NCBI GenBank assembly: GCA_030754885.1 | Contig: JASLZL010000123.1 | Span: forward strand, 1-41,396 | Direction of reading: 5' to 3' | Length of the DNA stretch: 41,396 nt | From: Rhodospirillales bacterium | GTDB lineage: Bacteria > Pseudomonadota > Alphaproteobacteria > Rhodospirillales > JASLLZ01 | Part shown: positions 1-9,345 of the stretch, one piece after another | How the letters are laid out: each line of letters opens with the position of its first letter | Position numbering within the stretch: the stretch's first letter is position 1 | The notes under the pieces: generated by a model | Told to the model about the DNA's origin: nothing | Databases searched by the model: none | What the model saw: the letters and a program-made list of their open reading frames with translations, nothing else | Translations under genes and position numbers: made by a program

Positions 1-7
1 GCCGGCT

Positions 8-745
8 TTAGTACATCACCTCGACCAGGTAGAGCCCCGCCGCCGGTGCCGTTTGACCGCCGGCGGCGCGGTCGCGGGCGGCCAGGGCCTTTTTCATATC
101 GTCGGGCGTCCATTTACCCTCGCCGACCCATTTCAGGCTGCCCGTTATATTGCGCACCTGATGGTGGAGGAAAGAGCGCGCCCGGGCGTCGATGACGATG
201 TCGTCGTCCAGGCGCCGGACGGTGAGCTCGTCGAGGGTCCTGACCGGCGACTCGGCCTGGCACCGGGTGGCGCGGAACGAGGTAAAGTCGTGCTTTCCTA
301 TCAGGTGGCGCGCCGCTTCCTTCATGGCCTCGGCATCAAGGGGCACGGGTACGCGCCAGGCGCGGTCGCGCTCCAACGCCAATGGGGCACGGCGGTTGGA
401 AATTCGGTAGCGGTAGACCCGCTTCGTGGCCGAAAAGCGGGCGTGGAAGGTGTCGTCCACGGCCTCAGCGGCGAGCACCGCCACCGGCGCCGGCTTGACG
501 TGGAAGTTCAGCGCGCCGCGCACTTTCTCGGCCGCCCACGGACCCGACAAATCGAAATGCGCCACCTGGCCCAAGGCATGGACACCGGAATCGGTGCGCC
601 CGGCGGAGAGAACAGGGACCGTCTCGCCCGAAAATTCGGCGATGGCCTCTTCGAGTGCCTGTTGGACGGAAAAGCCGTTGGTCTGGCGCTGCCAACCGAC
701 AAAACCGCCGCCGTCGTATTCCAAGGTGATCTTAAAACGGGGCAT
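8..745 (-). CDS. truA: tRNA pseudouridine(38-40) synthase TruA
   Basis: Converts uridines 38-40 of the tRNA anticodon arm to pseudouridine in the cytoplasm. The 245-residue product has the usual family length. It starts [12 protein letters not shown] and carries the signature GRTDSGVHA at about residues 49-57, with D52 as the expected catalytic aspartate. The reading frame stays open a long way upstream, but residue homology begins at this ATG, so the longer form is rejected. It is followed by the window edge. In many alphaproteobacteria truA lies directly after def-fmt; here an opposite-strand peptidase gene separates it from fmt. Confidence 0.96.
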   Translation of the reverse strand: MPRFKITLEYDGGGFVGWQRQTNGFSVQQALEEAIAEFSGETVPVLSAGRTDSGVHALGQVAHFDLSGPWAAEKVRGALNFHVKPAPVAVLAAEAVDDTFHARFSATKRVYRYRISNRRAPLALERDRAWRVPVPLDAEAMKEAARHLIGKHDFTSFRATRCQAESPVRTLDELTVRRLDDDIVIDARARSFLHHQVRNITGSLKWVGEGKWTPDDMKKALAARDRAAGGQTAPAAGLYLVEVMY

Positions 746-826
746 GGCGCTCGCTTCAAAGGGACGCCGGCGGGGGAAAGAATCAGATCCTCCTATCGCG
801 GCTGAATTCGGTGCATTATAGGGAAA

Positions 827-2929
827 GTGAGCGCCACGCAAAGGATCGCAATGCCGCCCAAAGCACCGACAAGAATAACCCGCTTCGTCCGCCACGGACA
901 CACGCGCGAGGACCCTTATGCCTGGCTGAAGGACCCCGACTGGCAACAGGTCATGCGGCGCCCGGAGATCCTCAACCCTGAAATCCGCTCCTATCTGGAG
1001 GCCGAGAACGCGTACACCGATGCCACGCTGGCGCCCCTCGCGGCGCTGCGCAATATTTTGTTCGAAGAACTCAAGGGGCGCATCGAAGAAGAAGACGAGA
1101 CAGTCCCCGCCCCTGACGGCGAATGGGCTTATTTCCGCCGTTTCGTCGCCGGCGGTCAGCACCCTCACTTCTGCCGCCGCCGGACGGCACGCCCGACCGC
1201 CGAGGAGGTCATCTTGGACGGCGACACCGAAGCCAGCGACGATGCCTTTTTCCGCATCCGCCAATGCCGGCACGGTCCCGACCACCGCTTTCTCGCCTAT
1301 GCCGTTGACCGCCGGGGTTCGGAACGCCACGTCATTCAATTCCGTGATCTGGACTCCGGCGCGACTCTGGACGACCGCCTTGACGACGCCCACGGCGACA
1401 TGGCCTGGGCCAATGACGGGCCCACGCTTTATTACACCGTGCTCGACGAGAACCACCGCCCGGCGCGGATCCGCCGCCACCGTCTAGGCGATGACCCGGC
1501 CTCCGATGCCGTGGTCTACGAAGAGCCCGACGCCAGCTTTTATCTGAGCTTGGAAAAAACCGCGAGCGGCCGCTTTATCATCATTACCGGCAACGACCAC
1601 GCCACGTCCGAGGTGCGCGTCCTCGACGCCGACGACGCCACCCAGCCACCGCGTCTTATGGCGGCGCGCGACGACGGCGTCAAGTACAGCATCGCCCACC
1701 ACGAAGACCGCTTTCTCATCCTTACCAACGCCGACGGCGCCGAGGACTTCAAGATTGTCGAGGCACCGGTCACAACGCCCGGACGCGACGACTGGCGCGA
1801 CCTGGTGGCGCACCGCGGCGACATCCTGATCCGCCGCATCCTCGTCTTTCGCCAATACCTGGTCCGCCTGGAACGCGCCGACGGCCTGCCCCGCATTGTC
1901 GTCAGGCACATCGCCGACGGTGCCGAACACGACATTACCTTCGAAGAGGAGGCCTTCGAGCTCGGCCTGGTATCGGGGTTCGAATTCGACACGCCGAAGT
2001 TGCGCTTCACCTATTCATCGCCAACGACGCCCGAGAGGGTTTTTGACTACGACATGGCCCGGCGCACCCGTGAGCTTCTCAAGGAACAACAAATCCCGAG
2101 CGGCCACGATCCAAAGGACTACACCGTTCGCCGCCTTTTCGCCGCCGGCCACGAAGGCGAACCCATTCCCGTCACTCTTGTGCAACGCCGTGATCATGCG
2201 GCGGGCCCGTCGTCACCGGTGCTGCTTTACGGTTATGGGGCTTACGGCTTCTCCACGCCGGCCGGTTTCGCCGCCAACCGCTTCAGCCTTATCGACCGGG
2301 GTTTCACCTATGCCATCGCCCATGTGCGGGGCGGCACAGAGATGGGCTATCGGTGGTACCGCACCGGCAAGCTCATGGACAAGCCGAACACCTTTCGCGA
2401 CTTCATCTCGGTGGCCGAACACCTAATCGACCAGGGGCTGACGTCGGCCGGCGCCATCGTCGCCCATGGCGGCAGCGCCGGCGGCTTGTTGATGGGCGCG
2501 GTGGCCAACATGCGGCCCGAGCTGTTCGGCGCCGTAATCGCCGAGGTCCCCTTCGTCGACGTGCTGACCACCATGAGCGACACCTCGCTTCCCCTGACGC
2601 CGCCGGAATGGACGGAATGGGGCAACCCGATCGAGGACGAGGAAGCCTACCGCACCATCCTGTCCTATTCGCCCTACGACAACGTGGTCCGCCAGGCCTA
2701 TCCGCCGATCCTGGCAGTGGCCGGGCTGACCGACCCCCGCGTTACTTATTGGGAGCCGGCCAAGTGGGTGGCCAAGTTGCGGGCCCTCAAGACCGACGAT
2801 CACACACTATTGCTTAAGACCCACATGAAGGCCGGCCACGCCGGCGCTGCCGGGCGCTTCGACAAGCTCAATGAAGTCGCCCTGGCCCAAGCCTTCGCCC
2901 TGATGGCAATGGGGCGCGCGGAACGTTAG
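827..2929 (+). CDS. ptrB: Oligopeptidase B (S9A prolyl oligopeptidase family)
   Basis: Cytoplasmic serine peptidase expected to cleave short peptides after basic residues. The 700-residue product has an N-terminal seven-bladed propeller region (to about residue 430) and a C-terminal alpha/beta-hydrolase domain. The nucleophile motif GGSAGG places Ser550, with Asp636 in TDPRV and His671 in KAGHAG completing the triad. The chosen start is GTG at 827; an in-frame ATG at 851 would remove eight residues, and neither has a strong ribosome binding site. It is divergent from truA with an 81-base gap and convergent with fmt, the two stop regions overlapping by four bases (2926-2929). Confidence 0.93.
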   Translation: MSATQRIAMPPKAPTRITRFVRHGHTREDPYAWLKDPDWQQVMRRPEILNPEIRSYLEAENAYTDATLAPLAALRNILFEELKGRIEEEDETVPAPDGEWAYFRRFVAGGQHPHFCRRRTARPTAEEVILDGDTEASDDAFFRIRQCRHGPDHRFLAYAVDRRGSERHVIQFRDLDSGATLDDRLDDAHGDMAWANDGPTLYYTVLDENHRPARIRRHRLGDDPASDAVVYEEPDASFYLSLEKTASGRFIIITGNDHATSEVRVLDADDATQPPRLMAARDDGVKYSIAHHEDRFLILTNADGAEDFKIVEAPVTTPGRDDWRDLVAHRGDILIRRILVFRQYLVRLERADGLPRIVVRHIADGAEHDITFEEEAFELGLVSGFEFDTPKLRFTYSSPTTPERVFDYDMARRTRELLKEQQIPSGHDPKDYTVRRLFAAGHEGEPIPVTLVQRRDHAAGPSSPVLLYGYGAYGFSTPAGFAANRFSLIDRGFTYAIAHVRGGTEMGYRWYRTGKLMDKPNTFRDFISVAEHLIDQGLTSAGAIVAHGGSAGGLLMGAVANMRPELFGAVIAEVPFVDVLTTMSDTSLPLTPPEWTEWGNPIEDEEAYRTILSYSPYDNVVRQAYPPILAVAGLTDPRVTYWEPAKWVAKLRALKTDDHTLLLKTHMKAGHAGAAGRFDKLNEVALAQAFALMAMGRAER

Positions 2930-3867
2930 GTGAGTCGGGTTCCGGCTTCCATCGGATAGCCGCGCAGGAACGCTATGGCGCTGACGGCTGATTTGCCCGG
3001 CCGCTGCACCTTGGTCAGCCTGAAGGCACCGGTACCGCAGGCAACGGTGAGGCGGTCATCGAGGAGAGTACCGGGCGCGGTACCGGGCGCGGTACCGGGC
3101 GCAACATTCGTCACTTCGCCTTCCCGTACCTTGATGCGCTGGCCCGCGTGTTCGAACCACGCGCCAGGCACGGGAGAGAGGGCGCGCACTTGGCGTTCCA
3201 ACTCCGTCGCCCCACGCCGCCAGTCGAGGCGTCCGTCTTTGGGCTTAAGCTTGGCGGCATAGGTTATGGCATCGACCGGCTGGGGCGTCGGTGTCAGGTG
3301 CCCGGCCGCGTATCCTTCCAGGGCCTTGACCATGAGGCGAGCGCCAAGCACCGACAATTCGTCGTGCAACTCAGCAGCCGTGGCGCGGGGGCCGATCGGG
3401 ATCGTCTGGGCGAGCAAGATCGGTCCTGCGTCGACCTCTTCGACCACCTGCATGATGGTAACGCCGGTCTCGCTGTCGCCAGCCAGTATGGCGCGCTGAA
3501 TGGGTGCCGCGCCGCGCCAACGCGGTAGCAGCGAGGCATGAACATTGACGCAGCCGAGCCTGGGCGCATCAAGGACGGCGTTGGGCAGGATAAGGCCATA
3601 GGCGGCAATCACGGCGGCGTCAGCGTCCAAGGCGGCGAAGGCGGCTTGTTCGCCCGCGCCCTTCAGGCTCACAGGTGTCCGCACATCCAAGCCCCGCGCC
3701 TCGGCACGCGCCTGCACCGGCGACGGCCTGAGCCGCTGGCCGCGCCCGGAGCGCCGGGGCGGCTGGCAATAGACAGCAACGACGTGGTGGCCGGCGTCTA
3801 CAAGGGCATCCAAGGTCGGCACCGCAAAGTCGGGCGTTCCCATGAAAATCAGGCGCAACGGAACCAT
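2926..3867 (-). CDS. fmt: Methionyl-tRNA formyltransferase
   Basis: Formylates initiator Met-tRNA using 10-formyl-tetrahydrofolate. The 313-residue product begins [14 protein letters not shown]. The catalytic residues fit N108 and H110 (VNVH, followed by [12 protein letters not shown]) and D146 (VDAGPIL). The frame is open further upstream through the inverted repeat at 3891-3972, but homology begins at this ATG. The C-terminal tRNA-binding domain contains an in-frame triple APGT repeat at residues 256-267. It lies 128 bases downstream of def on the same strand, the usual def-fmt pairing. Confidence 0.96.
   Translation of the reverse strand: MVPLRLIFMGTPDFAVPTLDALVDAGHHVVAVYCQPPRRSGRGQRLRPSPVQARAEARGLDVRTPVSLKGAGEQAAFAALDADAAVIAAYGLILPNAVLDAPRLGCVNVHASLLPRWRGAAPIQRAILAGDSETGVTIMQVVEEVDAGPILLAQTIPIGPRATAAELHDELSVLGARLMVKALEGYAAGHLTPTPQPVDAITYAAKLKPKDGRLDWRRGATELERQVRALSPVPGAWFEHAGQRIKVREGEVTNVAPGTAPGTAPGTLLDDRLTVACGTGAFRLTKVQRPGKSAVSAIAFLRGYPMEAGTRLT
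3068..3103. repeat. Three tandem 12-bp units inside fmt
   Basis: The unit gtaccgggcgcg occurs three times head to tail, the last copy differing at its final base. Because the unit is a multiple of three it stays in frame and encodes APGT three times in Fmt. The near identity of the DNA copies suggests recent slippage expansion. Confidence 0.9.
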
Positions 3868-3890
3868 CTCTACGGCTTTTTTTGTATGCT

Positions 3891-3972
3891 CGGCACCAGC
3901 CCGCTCCCCCACCCGGCCACCCCGAGCGTACAATTACATTGGGTGGCCGGGTGGGGGAGCGGGCTGGTGCCG
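3891..3972. repeat. Perfect 32-bp inverted repeat between def and fmt
   Basis: Arms 3891-3922 and 3941-3972 are exact reverse complements, separated by an 18-base AT-richer loop. The GC-rich stem lies in the 128-base def-fmt spacer and would form a very stable hairpin in the def-fmt transcript. On that strand the downstream flank is A-rich rather than T-rich, so it does not look like a standard intrinsic terminator. It could be a dispersed palindromic element, an RNA-processing or stabilising stem, or a recombination relic. Confidence 0.95.
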
Positions 3973-3995
3973 TAACTTATCAACATTAAAACCCC

Positions 3996-4520
3996 CTAAT
4001 CAGCCGCTTCGTCGGCCGCTCGCTTCATCTTGGTCAGTTTGCGCAAGATGATGTTGCGCTTCAGCGCTGAGATGTGATCGACGAAGAGGACACCGTCCAG
4101 ATGGTCCATCTCGTGCTGGATGCAGGTCGCCAGCAAGCCTTCCGCCGCCAGTTCGCGGACCTTTCCTTGACGATCCAGATAGCGCACCTGGATCGCCGCC
4201 GCTCGGCGCACCTCGGCATAATATTCGGGTAGCGACAGGCAGCCCTCTTCGTTGACGATGACCTCGTCCGAGGCCGAAATGATCTCGGGATTGACCAGGG
4301 CCAGGGGATTGGGCTCTTCGTCCTCGCCGTGGACGTCGATGACGATAACGCGCCGCGTGACGCCGACCTGGGGAGCGGCCAGGCCTATGCCCTTGGCGGG
4401 GCCCATGCTGTCGAAGAGATCGTCTATGAGCCGGCGCACCTCGGCATCGATACGCTCGACCGCCTGGCAGCGCACCTTGAGGCGCGGGTCCGGGGCGATG
4501 ATGACGGGCAAAACGGCCAC
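3996..4520 (-). CDS. def: Peptide deformylase
   Basis: Removes the formyl group from nascent N-formylmethionine proteins; metal-dependent cytoplasmic enzyme. All three family motifs are present in the 174-residue product: GIGLAAPQ at 44-51, EEGCLS at 91-96 with metal ligand C94, and QHEMDH with ligands H136 and H140 and catalytic E137. I chose the GTG at 4520 because it gives the normal family length and N-terminus and is preceded by an aagga ribosome binding site. The open frame reaches 4613 but the extra residues are not family-like. Confidence 0.95.
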   Translation of the reverse strand: MAVLPVIIAPDPRLKVRCQAVERIDAEVRRLIDDLFDSMGPAKGIGLAAPQVGVTRRVIVIDVHGEDEEPNPLALVNPEIISASDEVIVNEEGCLSLPEYYAEVRRAAAIQVRYLDRQGKVRELAAEGLLATCIQHEMDHLDGVLFVDHISALKRNIILRKLTKMKRAADEAAD

Positions 4521-4656
4521 GTGGGTTTTCCTTGTTCGTTTCTTGGGGTCCAGATATTGCGTCCCGGCGCCGCCGTCAAGACAGGGCACCGACAAGATTG
4601 GCCAGGCGGGCATGGCTGGTTTATGGTCTTGGTGCCGTCAGCAACGGACCCGAACC

Positions 4657-5733
4657 ATGGAGACGACGACGCTTATTGCCCTCATTGCCGCGGTGGCGGT
4701 GGTCGCCGTCGTCTTCTTCTTGCTCCGCGGCGAGCGCAGCCGCACCGGTACCACCGCCGCTGACATGGCGCGCCTCGCCGAGACCGCCGAAAAGTTGAGC
4801 ACCGCCCAATCTGAACTGGCGGGCCGAATGCAACAGGCCCAGACAGGCATGGACCAGCGCCTCGACACACTCACCAAACGTCTCGGCGAAGGCCTGAATG
4901 AGCAGACGGAGAAGACCGGCGAGACCCTGAAGGGTATTCACGAACGCCTGGCCGTCATCGACGCGGCGCAGAAGAACATCACCAACCTTTCCGAGCAGGT
5001 GAGGGGCCTGCAAGACATCCTGTCCAACAAGCAGGCACGCGGCGCCTTCGGCGAAGTTCGGCTGCAAGACCTGGTCCAGGATTGTCTTCCGGCGACGGCG
5101 TTCGATCTCCAGGTCACGCTGAGCAACGGCAAGATAGCGGACTGCCTGCTCAAGCTGCCCAACCCGCCGGGCCCCATTGCGGTCGATGCCAAGTTTCCGT
5201 TGGAAGCCTATCTGGCCCTCCAAAAAGAAATGGACGAAGGGGCGCAAAGGCGCGCCGCCACCGCCTTTCGGTCCGATGTGCTCAAACATGTGAAGGACAT
5301 CGCGGCAAAGTACGTAATCCAGGGAGAGACGGCCGAATGGGCGTTGTTGTTCCTGCCTTCGGAGGCAATCTACGCCGAGCTTCAGGTCAATTTTCGCGCC
5401 GTCGTCGATGAGGCCCACCGGCTGCGCGTCGCCATCGTCTCGCCCAATACCATGTGGGGGGTCTTGAATACGATCCGCGCCCTGCTGCGCGATGTGCGTC
5501 TGCGCGAGCAAGCCCACCTGATTCAAGGGGAAGTCCACAAGATCCTCGAAGACGTTGATCGGCTGAACCAGCGGGTAACCAGCCTGCAAACGCATTTCGA
5601 CCTTGCCGGCAAGGATGTACAGAAAATTCGTATCTCGTCGGAGAAGATCGTCAGTCGCGGTGAGCGCATCGAAGAAATGGAACTCGACGACGAACAGCCG
5701 GTTGAGGAACTGGCGCCGCCCGACCAGACATAG
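4657..5733 (+). CDS. rmuC: DNA recombination protein RmuC homologue
   Basis: Membrane-anchored predicted nuclease-like factor that in E. coli limits recombination at short inverted repeats. The 358-residue product has one N-terminal membrane segment (about residues 4-22), a coiled-coil-like stretch to about residue 120, then the RmuC domain with RGAFGEVRL and the VDAKFPLEAY core. The start at 4657 is chosen because the frame upstream is antisense to def and not protein-like. It is divergent from def and convergent with recR, an arrangement frequent in alphaproteobacteria. The E. coli role is near an inverted-repeat context, but no link to the repeat at 3891 is implied. Confidence 0.93.
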   Translation: METTTLIALIAAVAVVAVVFFLLRGERSRTGTTAADMARLAETAEKLSTAQSELAGRMQQAQTGMDQRLDTLTKRLGEGLNEQTEKTGETLKGIHERLAVIDAAQKNITNLSEQVRGLQDILSNKQARGAFGEVRLQDLVQDCLPATAFDLQVTLSNGKIADCLLKLPNPPGPIAVDAKFPLEAYLALQKEMDEGAQRRAATAFRSDVLKHVKDIAAKYVIQGETAEWALLFLPSEAIYAELQVNFRAVVDEAHRLRVAIVSPNTMWGVLNTIRALLRDVRLREQAHLIQGEVHKILEDVDRLNQRVTSLQTHFDLAGKDVQKIRISSEKIVSRGERIEEMELDDEQPVEELAPPDQT

Positions 5734-5754
5734 AACGCCGGGCCCGGCCGTCCC

Positions 5755-6342
5755 TCACACCGGACGCCGCGCCTTCAGCGCCGCGCTGAGCGTGCCGTCG
5801 TCCAGGTAGTCGAGCTCTCCGCCCACCGGCACTCCGTGGGCCAGGCCCGAGACGATGACCGAGCAATCGGCCAGGCGGTCGGTGATGTAGTGCGCCGTGG
5901 TCTGGCCGTCGACGGTGGCGCTGGTGGCCAAGATGACCTCACGTACCTCGGATGCCCGGGCGCGGGCGACGAGACCTTGGATATTCAGGTCCTCGGGTCC
6001 GATCCCGTCGAGGGCCGAAAGCGTGCCGCCAAGCACGTGATAGCGGCCCCGGAACACGGCCGTGCGCTCAAGAGCCCACAGGTCCGCCACGTCCTCGACG
6101 ACGCAGATCAGCGCCTCGTTGCGGCGCGCATCGGTGCAGATGGCGCAGGGGTCGCGGGTATCAAGATTGCCGCAGGTCGAACAGGCGCGGATGTTGCGCG
6201 CCGCGTCTTCCAAGGCGCCGGTCAGGGGTACGAGCAAGGATTCGCGGCGCTTGATCAAATGGAGTGCCGCGCGCCTGGCCGAACGCGGCCCCAGCCCGGG
6301 CAGCTTGGCGAGCAACTGGATCAGTTGGTCGATGTCGGACAT
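5755..6342 (-). CDS. recR: Recombination mediator protein RecR
   Basis: With RecO (and RecF) loads RecA onto SSB-coated single-stranded DNA at gaps. The 195-residue product has an N-terminal helix-hairpin-helix ([12 protein letters not shown]), a four-Cys zinc site (C54, C57, C66, C69) and a Toprim domain beginning ICVVEDVAD. It is the last gene of dnaX-ybaB-recR, 24 bases after ybaB, and has normal length. Confidence 0.97.
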   Translation of the reverse strand: MSDIDQLIQLLAKLPGLGPRSARRAALHLIKRRESLLVPLTGALEDAARNIRACSTCGNLDTRDPCAICTDARRNEALICVVEDVADLWALERTAVFRGRYHVLGGTLSALDGIGPEDLNIQGLVARARASEVREVILATSATVDGQTTAHYITDRLADCSVIVSGLAHGVPVGGELDYLDDGTLSAALKARRPV

Positions 6343-6366
6343 GGCACCTTCCGGGTGTTTTGGGCC

Positions 6367-6690
6367 TCAGAAGGGCAACGACATGCCCGGCGGCAGTCTG
6401 AGACCGCCGGTGATCTCAGCCATTTTTTCCGCCCTGTGGGCCTCCACCTTGGCCTTGGCATCGTTGAAGGCGGCGACGATCAGATCTTCCAGGACTTCGG
6501 CGTCGTCGGGTGCGACCAAGCTTGGATCGATCTTGACCCGGCGCGCCTCACCCGTGCCGTTAAGGGTTGCCTGCACCATGCCGCCGGCCGCCGAACCGGT
6601 GACCTCGAAATTGGCCAGGCTTTCCTGCATCTCGGTCATCTTGGATTGGAATTCCTGCGCCTGCTTCATCATCTGGCCAAGGTTTGTCAT
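6367..6690 (-). CDS. ybaB: YbaB/EbfC family nucleoid-associated protein
   Basis: Small dimeric DNA-binding protein of 107 residues. It starts MTNLGQMMKQAQEFQSKM and has the family pattern of an N-terminal amphipathic helix followed by beta strands with the conserved DPSLV segment and a C-terminal LPPGMSLPF tail. Its ATG overlaps the dnaX stop in an ATGA arrangement, indicating translational coupling. The dnaX-ybaB-recR order is a conserved bacterial operon. Confidence 0.96.
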   Translation of the reverse strand: MTNLGQMMKQAQEFQSKMTEMQESLANFEVTGSAAGGMVQATLNGTGEARRVKIDPSLVAPDDAEVLEDLIVAAFNDAKAKVEAHRAEKMAEITGGLRLPPGMSLPF

Positions 6691-8468
6691 GTTTTCTCCT
6701 CCTCGCCGGGCTCACCGCCCGCCAATCCCGCACTCGAATCGAGTTTGTTCACTGCTCCGATGGTGGCGCCGGGAAAGGTCTCCATCACCGCCTTGACCAA
6801 CGGATGGGACGCGACCTCGGCCTTGGCGGCGGCGGCGTCGCCGTCGGCCTGTTGACGGAGCGTCGGCTGTCCAGCCTGGCTCACCACCGTGACCACCCAG
6901 CGCCGCGCCGTGTTGTCGTTCAGAAACTGAGATAGCCGGTGGGCCAGATCAGAGGGCGCGTGGTCGCCAGGGTGAAATTCGATACGGCCAGGCGCGAAGT
7001 CGACCAGATGAACGTTGTTGTAAAGATTGGCGCACAGCAGACCCTCGCGCTTGTCCTCGGCCAGGGCCACGACCTCGGCGAAAGATTTGGGATCGGACTT
7101 GGCGTCTTCGACTTGCGCCGGAGACGCGGTGGGCTCAACTTGTACCGGAGGCGCGGCGGGCTCAACGGCGGCGTGGGCGACGGGAGCGGTGGCTCCACTT
7201 GGCGGGGTAGCGTCAGGCGAATGCGGTGCGGCAGGTGTTGTGGCGGGTGCTGTTTTGAGCGCCGTTTGCTGCGGCCCTCCACCCGCCTGCGATGCCGACC
7301 GCACGGCCTCGGCCGGCGTCGGCAGGTCGGCTGCATAGGCGAGACGGACCAAGACCATCTCGGCCGCCTGCAAGGGCATCGGGGCTATACGCACCTCGCC
7401 AAGGCCCTTGAGCAACATCTGCCAGGCGCGCGCCAGAACAGCCATCGACAGGCGGTCCGCCATGTTGCCGCCGCGCACCCGCTCGGCCTCGGGCACGCCG
7501 GGGCCCTGGGCAACCTCGGGCACCACCTTGACGCGGGTCAGCCAGTGGATGAGGTCAAGCATATCTTCTATCACCACCGCCGGTTCGGCGCCGGCGCCGT
7601 ACTGCTCCGCCATCAAGCCGAGAGCGGCTCCGATGTCGCCTTCCATCACCCGGTCCAAGAGATCAAAGGTGACCCCCCGGTCGGCCAGGCCCAGCATGCG
7701 GCGCACCTCATCCTCGCCCACCGTACCGTCCCCTTGGGCGATGGCCTGGTCGAGCAGCGACAAGCCATCGCGCACCGAGCCGTCGGCGGCGCGGGCAATG
7801 AGATGAAGCGCCGGCGCCGAGACCGAGACCCCTTCGGCCTCTACGATGGTGGCGAAATGGGCGCTCAACTCTTCTTCATCGACGCGCCTGAGGTCAAAGC
7901 GCTGGCAGCGCGACAGCACCGTCACCGGCACCTTGCGCACCTCGGTGGTGGCGAAGATGAAGGTCACGTTCCGGGGCGGCTCCTCAAGGGTCTTGAGAAG
8001 CGCGTTGAACGAATGGGTCGACAGCATGTGCACTTCGTCGATGATATAGACCTTGAAACGGGCCGAGGCGGGCCGGTAGCGCACGCCGTCAAGGAGTTCC
8101 CGCATTTCGTCGACCTTGGAGCGGCTGGCGGCGTCAATCTCAAGGACATCCACGTGGCGGTCTTCGGCGATGGCGCGGCAGGGCTCGCATTGGCCGCACG
8201 GATCAATGGTGGAGCCACCGTCGCCGCTTGGGCCGACGCAGTTGAGCGCCCGGGCGATGATGCGTGCCGTCGTTGTCTTGCCGACGCCGCGAACGCCGGT
8301 CAGAATGAAAGCGTGGGCCAGCCGTCCCGAGGCGAAGGCGTTGGTAAGGGTGCGGACCATGGCCTCCTGGCCGATCAACTGGTCGAAGGAGGCGGGCCGG
8401 TATTTGCGGGCGAGGACGCGGTAGGGAGCGTGATCGGCGGTGGTCTCGGGGGTGTCTAGGTCGGTCAT
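6687..8468 (-). CDS. dnaX: DNA polymerase III subunit tau (DnaX)
   Basis: Clamp-loader ATPase of the replicative polymerase. The 593-residue product has Walker A GVRGVGKT (58-66 region), a zinc module with C77, C91, C94 and C97, Walker B IIDEVH (143-148), and the LSRCQRFDL sensor segment. A Pro/Ala-rich linker follows, then a C-terminal tau domain. I saw no A-rich slippery heptamer for a programmed gamma frameshift, but did not search exhaustively. The start MTDLDTPETT at 8468 is chosen because upstream codons run into the SRP RNA gene. It is coupled to ybaB by an ATGA overlap. Confidence 0.96.
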   Translation of the reverse strand: MTDLDTPETTADHAPYRVLARKYRPASFDQLIGQEAMVRTLTNAFASGRLAHAFILTGVRGVGKTTTARIIARALNCVGPSGDGGSTIDPCGQCEPCRAIAEDRHVDVLEIDAASRSKVDEMRELLDGVRYRPASARFKVYIIDEVHMLSTHSFNALLKTLEEPPRNVTFIFATTEVRKVPVTVLSRCQRFDLRRVDEEELSAHFATIVEAEGVSVSAPALHLIARAADGSVRDGLSLLDQAIAQGDGTVGEDEVRRMLGLADRGVTFDLLDRVMEGDIGAALGLMAEQYGAGAEPAVVIEDMLDLIHWLTRVKVVPEVAQGPGVPEAERVRGGNMADRLSMAVLARAWQMLLKGLGEVRIAPMPLQAAEMVLVRLAYAADLPTPAEAVRSASQAGGGPQQTALKTAPATTPAAPHSPDATPPSGATAPVAHAAVEPAAPPVQVEPTASPAQVEDAKSDPKSFAEVVALAEDKREGLLCANLYNNVHLVDFAPGRIEFHPGDHAPSDLAHRLSQFLNDNTARRWVVTVVSQAGQPTLRQQADGDAAAAKAEVASHPLVKAVMETFPGATIGAVNKLDSSAGLAGGEPGEEEKT

Positions 8469-8522
8469 CGGGTGCCCGGGGCCATGGCGGTAACGGCGAC
8501 AAGAGACAGTTCGGGCCGGCAA

Positions 8523-8625
8523 GGTGGGAGACTGGAACGGCGACCCGAACCGGAACTCGTTACGGCTGCTTCCTTCCGGATCTGACCGGGTTGGCGAGCG
8601 GCCCGTCCGCCGCCAGCCTCCCACC
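8523..8625 (-). ncRNA. ffs: Signal recognition particle RNA (4.5S, bacterial small type)
   Basis: The minus strand carries the universally conserved SRP domain IV core, with ggtcagatccggaaggaagc closing on a GGAA tetraloop, followed by agcc. The ends pair: ggtgggag at the 5' end (8625-8618) with ctcccacc at the 3' end (8530-8523), giving one long hairpin of about 103 nt. Location just upstream of dnaX is common in proteobacteria. The exact ends are estimated from pairing and could shift by a few bases. It guides Ffh/FtsY-mediated targeting of membrane proteins. Confidence 0.95.
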
Positions 8626-8629
8626 AACC

Positions 8630-8658
8630 ACTATAACAGGCGTTCATGCGCCGTGGAA
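8630..8658 (-). promoter_or_regulatory. Probable SRP RNA promoter
   Basis: On the minus strand TATAGT (8635-8630) matches five of six -10 bases and ends five bases before the first paired base of the SRP RNA. The -35 position at 17-bp spacing reads ttccac, a weak match, so only the -10 is convincing. Confidence 0.45.
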
Positions 8659-8674
8659 GTCCGCCACGAAGCGG

Positions 8675-9182
8675 TCACTTGATCGCGCGGGTGCCGTTGA
8701 TCGAGATGACGCCGCTGCCGTAACCGGCAATGGCTTTGGCATAGAGGAAGGGGTTGTCCTCGAACTCGTAACGGCCGTCGCGTACCGCGACGAAACGCGC
8801 CTCCGCGGTTTCCATGGCCGGTACGACGATGGCCGAGATGCACGGCGCTTCGGATTCAAACTCGCCCATGGTGACCTTGGCAAGCGCGATGGCGCCGAAG
8901 AATTCGTTGGCCCGGAAGACGCGGTTACGATCGTCGCCATTGGCGATGCGCAGTACATAGGGGCTGTCCTGATGCAGCCGGATGATGGTCGGCGTGTAAG
9001 CGCCCTGGCGAATCCTGAGGTCGACGGTTTCCGCCTCCAGCCAGTCCGACCTTGGCCACCCGCCCGGCGCCGTCGGCAATGCATTTGGCGCCGAACTCGG
9101 TGTAGACGCCGTTGCTCACCGCGCAGGCCACCAGCACCAGGGCCGCGGCCGGATACAAGAACCAGCGAAATGCGTTCATCAT
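8675..9182 (-). pseudogene. Cupredoxin-like lipoprotein gene with a frameshift
   Basis: Two frames together make one protein. The first (from 9182, MMNAFRWFLYPAAALVLVAC) is a lipoprotein signal with lipobox LVAC and continues SNGVYTEFGAKCIADGAGRV; it then goes out of frame. The second (to the stop at 8675) continues from about SDWLEAETVDLRI into a beta-rich domain with SPYVLRIAN and ANEFFGA, resembling cupredoxin-like folds but without an obvious copper ligand set. The switch lies near 9045-9055, so a single-base indel explains it. A good ribosome binding site (ggaggggg-like) precedes the first ATG. It may be a real decayed gene or a sequencing error. Function unknown. Confidence 0.7.
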
Positions 9183-9345
9183 CCCCCCTCTCCGGCCACG
9201 CGGCGCAGGTGGTCGCGCGGGTCCGGTAAAACCCATGAAAAGGTACCAAGGGCGCCCGAAAATACCAAGCGAATTCTTGCCCTTAGGGCATTCCCGGCGG
9301 CTCAGACGTTGCTTGGTTCGGGGCCCTATGCCAGGGTAAGAGTCT

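Noticed and set aside
4252-4656. Longer start for RmuC
   Set aside because: The extension is antisense to def and lacks family features; the ATG at 4657 begins directly at the membrane segment.
5737-5748. gccgggcccggc palindrome between rmuC and recR as a bidirectional terminator
   Set aside because: It has no loop and no T-run on either strand, so it cannot act as an intrinsic terminator.
6939-8459. Long open frame on the plus strand opposite dnaX (about 506 codons)
   Set aside because: It is antisense to a gene with intact DnaX motifs, with low-complexity Gly/Arg/His composition typical of GC-rich shadow frames.
9273-9285. tgccc-tta-gggca hairpin upstream of nudC
   Set aside because: Only five base pairs with no T-run; too weak to call as a terminator or operator.
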